Below the pieces are notes generated by a model. The model did no database searches and was not told the origin of the DNA. It was given only the letters and a program-made list of their open reading frames with translations. Both the position numbers and the translations under genes were made by a program. This document shows, in pieces, positions 26,236 through 35,250 of a stretch of DNA of 48,094 bases. How positions within the stretch are numbered: position 1 is the stretch's first letter; each line of letters starts with the position of its first letter. The DNA is from Candidatus Paralachnospira sangeri (lineage in GTDB: Bacteria > Bacillota > Clostridia > Lachnospirales > Lachnospiraceae), in the NCBI GenBank assembly GCA_904397815.1, contig CAJFOT010000063.1, forward strand, positions 1 to 48,094, read 5' to 3'.

Positions 26236-29200
26236 TTGGAACTTCCCAGAATTGACAGGAGGACAAAAGAGGATCTGCTGCGGTATATCAAAAAATATTT
26301 GTCTTCCTATACGCCTGAATGGAGATTTGACGAGGATAATCCGGATATCGGCACTGCGCTGGCTTATATTTACGCGGAGATGATGTCGGAAACAATTTAC
26401 CGGTTTAATCAGGCTGCGGAGAAAAACCGCGTTATGTTTTTCAGCAAGATCGGCGCCCGGCTGCTGCCGGCTGTTCCGGCCGGAGGCTATGTGACCTTCT
26501 CTCTGGTGAATAATGAGGCACAGGGAGTGGAGGTGAAGCAGGGCGAAGCTGTGGCGGCGGATACTCCGGATGGAGAAAGCCTGACGTTTGAAACGCTGCA
26601 GGACGTATACGTGACGCCGGTGACGCCTGACTGCCTTTATCTGTGCTGCAGGGAGCAGGACCTGATCACCAGTCTGTTCGAAGACGGCGGCTCATCACAG
26701 CTGGAGGACTGCCCGCTGTTTTCCCTGCAGGGCGTTAATCTCCAGAAACATGAGCTGTATTTTTCCCATCCTTCTGTCCTTTATATTCTGCATGAGGCCT
26801 GGATATACTGCTGTTTCCATGACAGCTCGGGACGGCCGATGGAGCCGGCTCTTCTGAAAGCATTTTTAGACAGACAGAATGTTATATTTGAATATTATTC
26901 CAGTGAGGGATTTCAGCCATTCCAGGGACAGGAAATCATTCAGGGGCAGATCGCTCTGAAGAAGGGAGTGCAGCAGCCTCCTTTTGCCCTGTGGGAACAT
27001 GATGGTGTGGAAAGCTACTGGATCAGATGCCGGGTTCTGGACGCAGAGCCCTTTGAGGCGTTTTTCATGGGAACCATGACCATGCGCTCAGTAGGACGGG
27101 AAATTATTCCGGATACCGTCAACGCCGGCGGTGTGGATCAGAGAGTGCGGGAGTTTTTCCCTTTTGGAGAGAGGCCTGCTCTGTATGACGAGGTTTATTT
27201 TATCTCAGATGAGGTTTTCCGCAAAAAGGGCGCGATGATTACCCTGGATTTCGATCTGGAGTTTATGAAATTTCCTCTGGAAACCCAGGAAATTTCACAG
27301 GAGGTCGACTGGAAGGCGATCATGAAGCGGTCGGAGTTTAAGGTGGACATGGAATATGACATCAGCATCGCGGAGGTGATCTGGGAATATTTTAACGGCG
27401 ACGGCTTCGCCCGCCTGTTTGTCAATCACCAGTATTCCCAGGTGTTCGGCGTTCAGGACGGGACAGCTTACCGGAGGGTTTCCCTTCATTTCCGCTGTCC
27501 CCGGGATCTGGAGCCGGTGCTGGTGAACTCTTCTAATGCCTGCTGTATCAGAGCGCGGGTGCTGAAGATCAATAATCTGTACAAACTGAAAGGGGATTAT
27601 ATCTCTCCACTGGTCAGCAATCCCCGTCTGCGGTATGAATATCTGTTCGAGGGACTGACGCCGGAATATTTCTCAGCTGTTAATAATCTGGATCAGATTT
27701 CCTTCCCTCAGTACAGCCTGAAACAGAACGGAGCGGAATTCTGTATGCTGGAGGGCGTCAGGGATGAGGTTCCCTCTCTCTATCTGGGATTTGAGGCGCC
27801 GCCCCTCGGCGGGCCGATTAAAATGTTGTTTTCCATGGAGGAAAATATGTCCGTATCGATGCCGCTGCTCCAGTTTGAATACAGCGGGAAACGGGGATGG
27901 AAAAACCTGAATGCCATTGATGAAACAGAAAATTTCCGGAAAACAGGCATTATTACCATGATAGGCAGTCCGGATTTTGAGAAGAGGCGGCTGCTGGGAA
28001 AGGAGCGCTACTGGATCCGGATACGGGATACAGACAGCGGTTATTACCGGCAGCGGGATACGATACGTCCGCAGCGGCTGCTGGGCATATACATGAATAC
28101 CACGCCGGTCAGCGCGGTGGAAACCAGGGAGCCGGAGCTGTTTACCATCTCCCCCGGAGGAAATCCCATAGAATGCAGGCTGCGGGAGGGACAGATCCAT
28201 CAGCTTCATGTATGGGTCAATGAGTTTCGAACCATTCGCCGAGATGAGGTGGACAGTCTGGCGAAAAGCCACCGGGTACGCTGTGAATATTCGTCTGACG
28301 GGGAGCCGGAGGCCGTCTGGGTAGAATGGAAAGAGGTGCCGCAGCTGGAAGGGACAGGGCCGAATGACCGCTGCTACTGCGCAGATAAGATAGCGGGCGT
28401 GGTAACTTTTCCTGACGGCAGAAACGGAAAGCTGCCGGACTGGGGACCGGGGCCTACAGTCCGGATCGAATACAGCTGCGGCGGAGGGAAAGCAGGAAAT
28501 CTGCCCAGGCATATGCTGCGCAGGCTGAACCGCGGCATCGGATTTATCAGCGGTGTGGATAACCATGAAATTACTACAGGCGGCTGTGATCAGGAGCAGA
28601 TTCAGGAGGCGCTGAAGCGGAGTGCGGCGGCGCTGCGCCACGGATACCGGGCGGTGACTGCCAGCGACTATGAAGATCTGGCTCTGGAAGCTGACCGAAG
28701 CATCTGCCGGGCAAAATGTTTTCCCAATCGGAATGAAGACGGCAGCCGGGATTGCGGACATGTGACGCTGGTAGTGCTCCAGACAGATTATGAAAATGGC
28801 AGAAAGTATTTCGATGTGGTCAGAACGCGAATTATGAATTACATGAAAGAACGGATCAGCCCGCAGCTGTCTGAGCAGAACCGTTTTCATATTATCGAGC
28901 CGGATTTCCTGGAATTGTCGGTATCTGTGACGCTGCAGGCGGAGGAGTACAGTCAGGTTTTTGAGATCCGCTCCAGCGTGGAAAAAAGACTGTCAGAATT
29001 TCTGAATCCAATTACCGGAAATTATCAGGGTGCCGGCTGGGAAATCGGCTCTGTTCCGAACACCGCTCAGATTTTAAATGCTCTGAAGGATATTCCGGGA
29101 ATTTATTATATTGAAAATGTGAGGTTTACCGCTTATCAGCAGGGGAGGCAGGGCAGGACTGAGATTGATATTTATAATAACAAAGCATCCAGTCCCTATA

Positions 29201-29250
29201 CCCTTCCGGTGAGCGGAAGCCATGAGATTGTAATAAAGATGAAAGACTGA
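26236..29250 (+). CDS. baseplate J (gp6/Afp11-like) protein, large form, TTG start
   Basis: This 1004-residue protein is a baseplate-J type wedge protein. Its N-terminal part (RIDRRTKEDLLRYIKKYLSS, then DIGTALAYIYAEMMSETIYR) and C-terminal part (DYEDLALEADRSICRAKCFP and VTLQAEEYSQVFEIRSSVEK) match the putative baseplate assembly proteins of eCIS. The start is TTG 26236, because AGGAGG (26221-26226) lies 9 bases before it and no ATG is available at a suitable distance. It probably forms the wedge ring with gp25 and tail protein I. A second, shorter member follows. Confidence 0.9.
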   Translation: MELPRIDRRTKEDLLRYIKKYLSSYTPEWRFDEDNPDIGTALAYIYAEMMSETIYRFNQAAEKNRVMFFSKIGARLLPAVPAGGYVTFSLVNNEAQGVEVKQGEAVAADTPDGESLTFETLQDVYVTPVTPDCLYLCCREQDLITSLFEDGGSSQLEDCPLFSLQGVNLQKHELYFSHPSVLYILHEAWIYCCFHDSSGRPMEPALLKAFLDRQNVIFEYYSSEGFQPFQGQEIIQGQIALKKGVQQPPFALWEHDGVESYWIRCRVLDAEPFEAFFMGTMTMRSVGREIIPDTVNAGGVDQRVREFFPFGERPALYDEVYFISDEVFRKKGAMITLDFDLEFMKFPLETQEISQEVDWKAIMKRSEFKVDMEYDISIAEVIWEYFNGDGFARLFVNHQYSQVFGVQDGTAYRRVSLHFRCPRDLEPVLVNSSNACCIRARVLKINNLYKLKGDYISPLVSNPRLRYEYLFEGLTPEYFSAVNNLDQISFPQYSLKQNGAEFCMLEGVRDEVPSLYLGFEAPPLGGPIKMLFSMEENMSVSMPLLQFEYSGKRGWKNLNAIDETENFRKTGIITMIGSPDFEKRRLLGKERYWIRIRDTDSGYYRQRDTIRPQRLLGIYMNTTPVSAVETREPELFTISPGGNPIECRLREGQIHQLHVWVNEFRTIRRDEVDSLAKSHRVRCEYSSDGEPEAVWVEWKEVPQLEGTGPNDRCYCADKIAGVVTFPDGRNGKLPDWGPGPTVRIEYSCGGGKAGNLPRHMLRRLNRGIGFISGVDNHEITTGGCDQEQIQEALKRSAAALRHGYRAVTASDYEDLALEADRSICRAKCFPNRNEDGSRDCGHVTLVVLQTDYENGRKYFDVVRTRIMNYMKERISPQLSEQNRFHIIEPDFLELSVSVTLQAEEYSQVFEIRSSVEKRLSEFLNPITGNYQGAGWEIGSVPNTAQILNALKDIPGIYYIENVRFTAYQQGRQGRTEIDIYNNKASSPYTLPVSGSHEIVIKMKD

Positions 29251-29291
29251 CGGCAGACTGCCGGAGATAAAAATAACAGGAGGGAAGCCGC

Positions 29292-31409
29292 ATGCTACCG
29301 GTTATCAATCTTGACGATGAAAATTACAGTGAGATATTTGAGCGGGCAAGGAGTATGATTGCCGGCATTTATCCGGAATGGACAGATTATAACGAACATG
29401 ATCCGGGTATTACCTTCCTGCAGCTGATGGCATGGATGAAGGAAATGCAGCAGTTCCATCTGGATCAGATCGGCGGCACACATCTGGAAATGTATCTGAA
29501 GATACTGGGGATGAACCGGAGGCAAAAAGTACCCGCCCGGACGCTGGTGGAATTCCGGAACCTGCAGGGAGATCTGCTTCTGCCTCAGGGAACCAGGCTG
29601 ATGGCCCGGGATATTCCCTTTGAGACGGAGAAAAGCCGGTTTCTGGAACAGGTGAAGCTGCTGGAGTGTATCAGTTTTTCCGGGGAAGGGGAACAGAAGA
29701 GCGCTGTTTCCGATCTGGATCAGGGAAGCCGCATGAGATTCCTGCCTTTCGGAGAAGTGCCGCAGGCAGGCGGTCAGTTTCTGATGAAGCTTGACCGGGC
29801 ACTGGAACCGGGTAGGGAACATACGATTTATTTTGATGTTTTTGATGATTATCCGGTGGCCAGAAACCCGGTTGACAGAGATTTTATTCCTCTGGTCAGG
29901 CTGCAGGCAGAATATTACGGAAAAATGGGATTTGTTCCCTGCGAAGAGGTGAAAGACCATACAGACCAGCTGCTCCACAGCGGTCTGCTGGAGTATCAGA
30001 TTTCTGAAGAGATGGCGCCGATGGAGGATGGAACCTTCGGCATACGCCTGTGTCTGGTCAGCGGCGAATACGATGTGCCGCCTGTTCTGCAGGGCATTTC
30101 CCTTCATATGGTTCCGGTTTGTCAGAAAGCTGTGCTGTCAGATTATGAAGATATTATTTTGCCGGCAGACGGAGAGGGACGATGCCATTTTATCAGCAGC
30201 CGGCGGGTATTCACAGAAGGAAAAGTGGAGGTATATCAGAGCATGAGGGATGGGTATGTCCCGGTGCCGGCTGACCGGATTATCCAGGAAAGGGGCTGGG
30301 ACCATCTGGAACTGTCGATTCTGCCTCTGCAGGAGAAAAAAAACATGCTCAGCAAGGATATTTTCTCCAAAGTCGGTTTCTGCATAGTGGGATATGATGC
30401 CGGTTTTTCAGGTTTGCGGGAATTCCGGATGAACGGTTTTCCGGATCAGACACTGGAAATGAATGACAGAGAGCTTCTTTATGATCAGTTCGAGGTAATA
30501 GCGGAAAATCCGGAACGGCCCGGTGCGTGGGAAAAGTGGGAGCGGGTGGAAAACTTCCATCGTTCTTCGCCGGAGGACCGGCATTATTGCCTGAATGTGG
30601 AGACGGGAACCATAACCTTTGGCGACTGTGAACAAGGCATGGCCCCGGAAGGGAGAATGAAAATCATACGCTGCGTCCGGTCTCTGGGCAGCCGGGGAAA
30701 TATCCGGAGAGGGCAGATTCAGGATTTTGAGAATTCATGGATTCAGGGTCTGGTATCCAATCCTTACGATGTATCCAACGGCAGCGATCAGGAAACGATC
30801 GAAAACTGTTTTACCCGGTTTCAGGCGGAAAGTGCCAGCGTAAGCCGGGCGGTGACGACCCGGGATTATGAGCTGCTTGTTATGCGTACACCGGGGCTGC
30901 GGATCCGGCAGGTAAAAGCTGTCGCCGGAGAACTGACAAAGGGGGACGGCAAAAGGGAGGACAACGGCATCACCATTGTGGTGCAGCCTTTTTCTCTGAA
31001 ACCTCAGGCCAGGCTGTCAGCCGCGTATATGGAGAATATCGCCGGGATGCTGGACCGGCGGCGGCTGATCGGAACCAGGGTGCAGGTGCTGTCGCCGGAA
31101 TATATCGGCGCTTCCGTTTTCGTGGATGTGACAGTGAGGCCCCATTATCCGGCGGCCAGGGAGATGATCGAGGCTGTGATTCGGGATTATTTCGGACAGG
31201 CGGCTTCCCATTTCGGAGCGGAACTGGAAGAAAGTGATCTGTACGGGCTGCTGGACGCGTCAGAGTGTGTGGTTCAGGTCCGGAATCTGAGCATGCATGT
31301 TCAGGGCAGAGGAGTCCGGCGGACGGCCGACGGAAGCATACAGCTCCCGGTGAACGGCCTGGTTTATCTGAAACAGGCGGATTATGTGATTATGGCCGGC
31401 GCAGAGTAA
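29292..31409 (+). CDS. baseplate J-like protein, second copy
   Basis: The 705-residue protein shares the plan of the preceding gene. The start reads NLDDENYSEIFERARSMIAG, PEWTDYNEHDPGITFLQLMAWM and a QFHLDQIGGTHLEMYLKILG segment. The end reads AVTTRDYELLVMRTPGLRIRQ, a VFVDVTVRPHYPAA strand and a helix before LYGLLDASECVVQVRN. Two such genes of unequal length are common in eCIS (Afp11/Afp12-type wedge partners). ACAGGAGGG stands before the ATG. The next gene begins 13 bases after its stop. Confidence 0.9.
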   Translation: MLPVINLDDENYSEIFERARSMIAGIYPEWTDYNEHDPGITFLQLMAWMKEMQQFHLDQIGGTHLEMYLKILGMNRRQKVPARTLVEFRNLQGDLLLPQGTRLMARDIPFETEKSRFLEQVKLLECISFSGEGEQKSAVSDLDQGSRMRFLPFGEVPQAGGQFLMKLDRALEPGREHTIYFDVFDDYPVARNPVDRDFIPLVRLQAEYYGKMGFVPCEEVKDHTDQLLHSGLLEYQISEEMAPMEDGTFGIRLCLVSGEYDVPPVLQGISLHMVPVCQKAVLSDYEDIILPADGEGRCHFISSRRVFTEGKVEVYQSMRDGYVPVPADRIIQERGWDHLELSILPLQEKKNMLSKDIFSKVGFCIVGYDAGFSGLREFRMNGFPDQTLEMNDRELLYDQFEVIAENPERPGAWEKWERVENFHRSSPEDRHYCLNVETGTITFGDCEQGMAPEGRMKIIRCVRSLGSRGNIRRGQIQDFENSWIQGLVSNPYDVSNGSDQETIENCFTRFQAESASVSRAVTTRDYELLVMRTPGLRIRQVKAVAGELTKGDGKREDNGITIVVQPFSLKPQARLSAAYMENIAGMLDRRRLIGTRVQVLSPEYIGASVFVDVTVRPHYPAAREMIEAVIRDYFGQAASHFGAELEESDLYGLLDASECVVQVRNLSMHVQGRGVRRTADGSIQLPVNGLVYLKQADYVIMAGAE

Positions 31410-31422
31410 GGGGTGAAATGGG

Positions 31423-32580
31423 ATGAGACAGCAGACGAAATATTTTGTGTGGAATAAGGTTTCTGATTATGTCAGAGGCAGCGGTGTTAATATCCGGCTG
31501 CTCTCGCCGGGAATTTCTGTTGCGTCTGAGCAGCAGGGTTCAGGGGTATATTTCAGCCGCCTGATGGATTCCAGAGAGAAACAGATGGAGTATCACCGAC
31601 TGCTGACAGAGGGTGAGGATATCAGCGAGGCGACAGTCCGTTTCTGGATTTATGCAAGTGAAAGCAGAACCTTATACTGGGAAGGAGAACAGCTGGATAT
31701 CCAGGAGCTCCTGCAGAATCCGGAGCTCACCCCTGAACAGAAAACAGAGATGACAGCCTCCTGCTGCCGGAAAGTAACAGAAAACCCCAGGGACATCCTC
31801 CTTCATGAGGTAAAGGGCCGCTATCTGTGGCTGCGGATCCGGCTGACCGCCCAGGGAGGGCTGCAGCCCCGGATCAGAAAAATTAAGATCATTTTCCCGA
31901 AAAATACATGGCTGGAATATCTGCCGGATGTCTATCAGGAGGATAGGGCCAGTGCTTCCTTTGTAGAGCGGTATCTGGGCATGTTCCAGAGCCTGTATCA
32001 GGATATGACGAAACAGATCTGGGATTTCCCCGCCTATCTGGATCCGGAAACAGCCAGCGGGCCGTTTCTGAAATGGCTGGCTTCCTGGCTTTCCATCGAG
32101 GACAGCTATCTGTGGAATGAAATACAGCTGCGCTGGCTGATCTGCCACGGCATGGAACTGTACCGGAAGCGGGGGACGGTGGACTGTATGCGTCAGATGG
32201 TGAAGCTGTACACAGGAAAGACACCTTATATCGTAGAGTATTTTCAGCTGGAGCCGTATCTGAACAGGCCCGGCTATGCGGAGCGCCTGATGGAGCTATA
32301 TGGAAAGAACCGGTATATGTTCACGGTGATTGTGGACATGAACGGTCAGATCACGAATCATGAATATCATGTATTAACCAGGATTGTGGAGCAGGCGAAG
32401 CCGGCCCACATGGACTGCAGTATCATTGTGCTGGAGCCCTACATTTTCCTGGATAAACATTCATATATGGGCATCAACAGCGTACTTGGCCATTATGGAG
32501 CTGCTGTGCTGGACGGCCAGGCTTCCATACCATTTGCCGCATTGACAGCCAGTGATGAAGGGAAAGGGGAAATCTCATGA
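31423..32580 (+). CDS. tail protein I-like baseplate protein (gp7/P2 gpI type)
   Basis: The 385-residue protein contains the tail protein I core at about 165-290: WLEYLPDVYQEDRASASFVE, the RYLGMFQSLYQDMTKQIWDF helix, FLKWLASWLSIED, and LYRKRGTVDCMRQMVKLYTG. The N-terminal 160 residues add a beta-rich domain (VNIRLLSPGISVASEQQGSG). It completes the baseplate wedge set. Its last four bases overlap the ATG of the next gene, so the following protein is probably made in a fixed ratio. Confidence 0.9.
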   Translation: MRQQTKYFVWNKVSDYVRGSGVNIRLLSPGISVASEQQGSGVYFSRLMDSREKQMEYHRLLTEGEDISEATVRFWIYASESRTLYWEGEQLDIQELLQNPELTPEQKTEMTASCCRKVTENPRDILLHEVKGRYLWLRIRLTAQGGLQPRIRKIKIIFPKNTWLEYLPDVYQEDRASASFVERYLGMFQSLYQDMTKQIWDFPAYLDPETASGPFLKWLASWLSIEDSYLWNEIQLRWLICHGMELYRKRGTVDCMRQMVKLYTGKTPYIVEYFQLEPYLNRPGYAERLMELYGKNRYMFTVIVDMNGQITNHEYHVLTRIVEQAKPAHMDCSIIVLEPYIFLDKHSYMGINSVLGHYGAAVLDGQASIPFAALTASDEGKGEIS

Positions 32581-34325
32581 GAAACTTAAGATATTTTACA
32601 TTCGAGCGGAATAAGTATTTTTACGGCAAACTCCTGAGTGTGGATGACTTCGAATGTGAACAGCGCTACATGAATGACAAACGGCGGATCATCAACCGGT
32701 TCGTACACGGAACCGGCGTGGTATGCGGCATGAATGTGGTACCGGTGGATGACACAACCATCTCGGTGGAGATGGGGCTGGCGCTGGACTTCGCCGGAAG
32801 AGAGATTATGATCGAGCAGCCGGTGATCAAGAAGCTGTCCATGATTGATGGCTTTGGCAGCTATACAGAGGATGATGAAGATAACAGCTATCTGTATCTG
32901 TGCGTGGAGTATGACGAGATGGAAAAGGAACCTGTGCACAGCGTAACCGGCTCCAGTGCCCGGAACGATCAGCGTCTGGAATACAATAAGTACGCGGAAG
33001 GCTATCACCTGTTTCTCACCAGCCAGGAGCCGGAAAATGAAGACTTGTCTGTGGGCGCGCTGTATGAGGAAACCCGGACCATCTACTGGGACAATGGGGT
33101 GCGGGTGAAACAGATTGTACCCAGATATGTCCGCAGCGGCCAGGAGTTTGAACTGAAAATTGTGGTGGAAAACATGGGGCAGCCAAAGCCGGTTTCCTTC
33201 CGCTACGATCTGGATCTCACCTGTGTCCAGGGGATGGATAAAATGACAGTTTCCTTCCGGGAAACAGATTATGCAAAGTCGAAGCGGTATGAATTTACCA
33301 GAAAGCTGAAGGCCGGCGCTGTCAATGATACATTGGTCCGGCTGTCAGTAGCCGAGGGAAGCTTCCGGCTGGAAATCGACGGCATGGCCATGAAGGCAGA
33401 GGCCCGGGGAACCAGCAGCGCTCAGGTCATCGAGGGAAATGTAAAGCAGGAGATCATCGACCGGTATTACCGGGGCGCCATGGAAGAAATCGTGAAAAAT
33501 ACCTATCAGCAGAGCATCTACCTGGCAAAAATTTCCGTGATACGCACAGGCGCCACCTATATGATTGATTCTGTGGAGAGTATGCCCTTCCGGCAGTATC
33601 TGTACAATAATTCTCTGGCTGCCGTTATGAACCGGATGGAGCTGGAGGAGGAAGAAAAACAGGAAAAAGGGGAGAGCAGGCAGAACGTATCAGGTTCCGG
33701 AGCCGCGCCTTCCGCGGAAGAAAGCGGGCTGAAGATCGCCACCGGGACAGTGGTGATCGACATGGGGATCGGCGGAACCGCCGGGCAGAGATTTTTCTCC
33801 GAGGAGATCCCCCACGGCCTGGGACTGGGTGTGGTAAATATCGTTCTGGGAGAGGCGGTCGGCATGCAGGACAGCGGCAGTCTGGTGTTCGGGGCGGCAG
33901 GCATCTTCGACCCGGAACCGACAGAGGTAAAGGTGGAGCTGGCTGCAAAGGCAGACATGGAAAACGGCACCTTCCGGATCGGCGTCCGGTGTCTGGAGAC
34001 CACCTCTCAGCCCAGGCTGAAGGTTCACTGGACCGCGATTAAAGACGGCCGGGAAGTGGTTCTTGAGAAAAAACAGACGATCATGCAGATCCGGCCTGAT
34101 ATGCTGGAGCTGTCCATCCGGGATGTATATTACTTTGAAGCGCTGATCGGCGGAAGTGTGGAGAACAGAATCAAATGGAGCGTACGGGAGCCTGACGGCG
34201 GAACCATCGATGAAAACGGCATGTATACAGCTCCCAACCGGGCCGGCGTCTATGAGATCATGTGTGAAAGCATGGACCAGCCGGGCCTGCGCGCGTCTAC
34301 CTTTGTCATCGTCAGGGATATTTAA
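32577..34325 (+). CDS. baseplate-periphery protein with C-terminal Ig-like domain
   Basis: The 582-residue protein begins with a motif seen in proteins coded after tail protein I in many eCIS clusters: RYFTFERNKYFYGKLLSVDD, then DKRRIINRFVHGTGVVCGMN. Its middle has beta domains (about 185-300) and a low-complexity Glu/Ser linker near 360-385. Another beta region follows, and the last 85 residues read like a bacterial Ig-like domain (GGTIDENGMYTAPNRAGVYE). It overlaps the tail protein I gene by 4 bases. It may sit at the outer baseplate in place of a fibre attachment protein. I saw no receptor-binding fibre gene. Function is inferred from position. Confidence 0.7.
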   Translation: MRNLRYFTFERNKYFYGKLLSVDDFECEQRYMNDKRRIINRFVHGTGVVCGMNVVPVDDTTISVEMGLALDFAGREIMIEQPVIKKLSMIDGFGSYTEDDEDNSYLYLCVEYDEMEKEPVHSVTGSSARNDQRLEYNKYAEGYHLFLTSQEPENEDLSVGALYEETRTIYWDNGVRVKQIVPRYVRSGQEFELKIVVENMGQPKPVSFRYDLDLTCVQGMDKMTVSFRETDYAKSKRYEFTRKLKAGAVNDTLVRLSVAEGSFRLEIDGMAMKAEARGTSSAQVIEGNVKQEIIDRYYRGAMEEIVKNTYQQSIYLAKISVIRTGATYMIDSVESMPFRQYLYNNSLAAVMNRMELEEEEKQEKGESRQNVSGSGAAPSAEESGLKIATGTVVIDMGIGGTAGQRFFSEEIPHGLGLGVVNIVLGEAVGMQDSGSLVFGAAGIFDPEPTEVKVELAAKADMENGTFRIGVRCLETTSQPRLKVHWTAIKDGREVVLEKKQTIMQIRPDMLELSIRDVYYFEALIGGSVENRIKWSVREPDGGTIDENGMYTAPNRAGVYEIMCESMDQPGLRASTFVIVRDI

Positions 34326-34368
34326 AAATTTCCTGTGACGCAAAACCAGGAAAAAGAAAGGACCTAAC

Positions 34369-35250
34369 ATGACAATTCAGACCTTAAAACATCAATATTA
34401 TATTCTTCAGAGGCTGGATGAGACAGAAGTGTTCATCCATTTTCTGGGGCGGGAGGAAAAGGACGCCCGGGGGAAACGGCTGTACGACATCTTTCAGATC
34501 AGGGACCGGGAGCTGGCGGTAAAGCTGATTATGATCTTTATGGAGCAGATGAGCAACCGGGCATTTGAGGATTTCTATGAATGCTTTTCCAGAGACGGGG
34601 AACTGTACCTGGTTTTTGTACATAAAGAGGCGGTCTCCCTGGCGGCGAAGCTGGAGGGAGAAGCCTGTGTCCTGAAAGAGCGGACAGCGATCGGGAAAAA
34701 TATCCTGGAACGGCTGCTGCTGCTGAATATGCCGGATATGCTGGCCTGGGATGTGCTGCGGGCTGATACCATTCAGGTTACGCCGGCGCTGGACATTCAT
34801 TTCCTGTATTCCCTGAAGGAAATCAGCGATTTTGAGACGGTGACCATCGGGAAAACAGAAGACAGGATGGCGGATATTTTCAGCCTGCTGTTCCAGCGGG
34901 AACTGTCGCTGGAGAGCAGCCCGGATATCCCGGTGTTTCTGGAGCAGCTCAGAAACGGGGCGTATCAGGATTACCGTCAGGTATATGAAGCCTACCTGCG
35001 GCTGGCAGAACAGCTGGAGTCCCCCTCAGCGGCCCTCCATCCGAATACCTTCTGGTTCCGGGTATGGGACAGGGTCAAGAAGGTATATCAGAAGGCGAAG
35101 CCGGTGCTGCTGACGCTGCTGTTTCTGATTCTGGTGGTATATCTGATTTATTCAATTCTGTATCCGCCGTCCGGACAGAATGAACAGTATAATTTTCAGC
35201 AGATCGGCACCCTGGAAATTATCGGTGATGAAGAGGAGGCGGATGAATGA
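34369..35250 (+). CDS. single-pass membrane protein with pseudokinase-like N-terminal domain
   Basis: Residues 1-230 of 293 look like a decayed protein kinase fold. A strand-rich start (HQYYILQRLDETEVFIHFLG) is followed by LYLVFVHKEAVSLAAKLEGE, which resembles a hinge region, and by helices with LKERTAIGKNILERLLLLN, but no catalytic HRD or DFG residues. A basic linker (RVKKVYQKAK) leads to one membrane helix at about 245-264, and a short acidic tail would lie outside. A soluble pseudokinase plus one helix recalls EssB/YukC of type VII secretion, though I can show only architecture. GAAAGGA precedes the ATG. It overlaps the MORN gene by 4 bases, so the two probably form a membrane complex. Confidence 0.65.
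   Translation: MTIQTLKHQYYILQRLDETEVFIHFLGREEKDARGKRLYDIFQIRDRELAVKLIMIFMEQMSNRAFEDFYECFSRDGELYLVFVHKEAVSLAAKLEGEACVLKERTAIGKNILERLLLLNMPDMLAWDVLRADTIQVTPALDIHFLYSLKEISDFETVTIGKTEDRMADIFSLLFQRELSLESSPDIPVFLEQLRNGAYQDYRQVYEAYLRLAEQLESPSAALHPNTFWFRVWDRVKKVYQKAKPVLLTLLFLILVVYLIYSILYPPSGQNEQYNFQQIGTLEIIGDEEEADE

Noticed and set aside
27673..28890. 405-codon open frame on the minus strand inside the large baseplate-J gene
   Set aside because: Same cause: antisense shadow of a strongly supported gene, with no motif or start signal.
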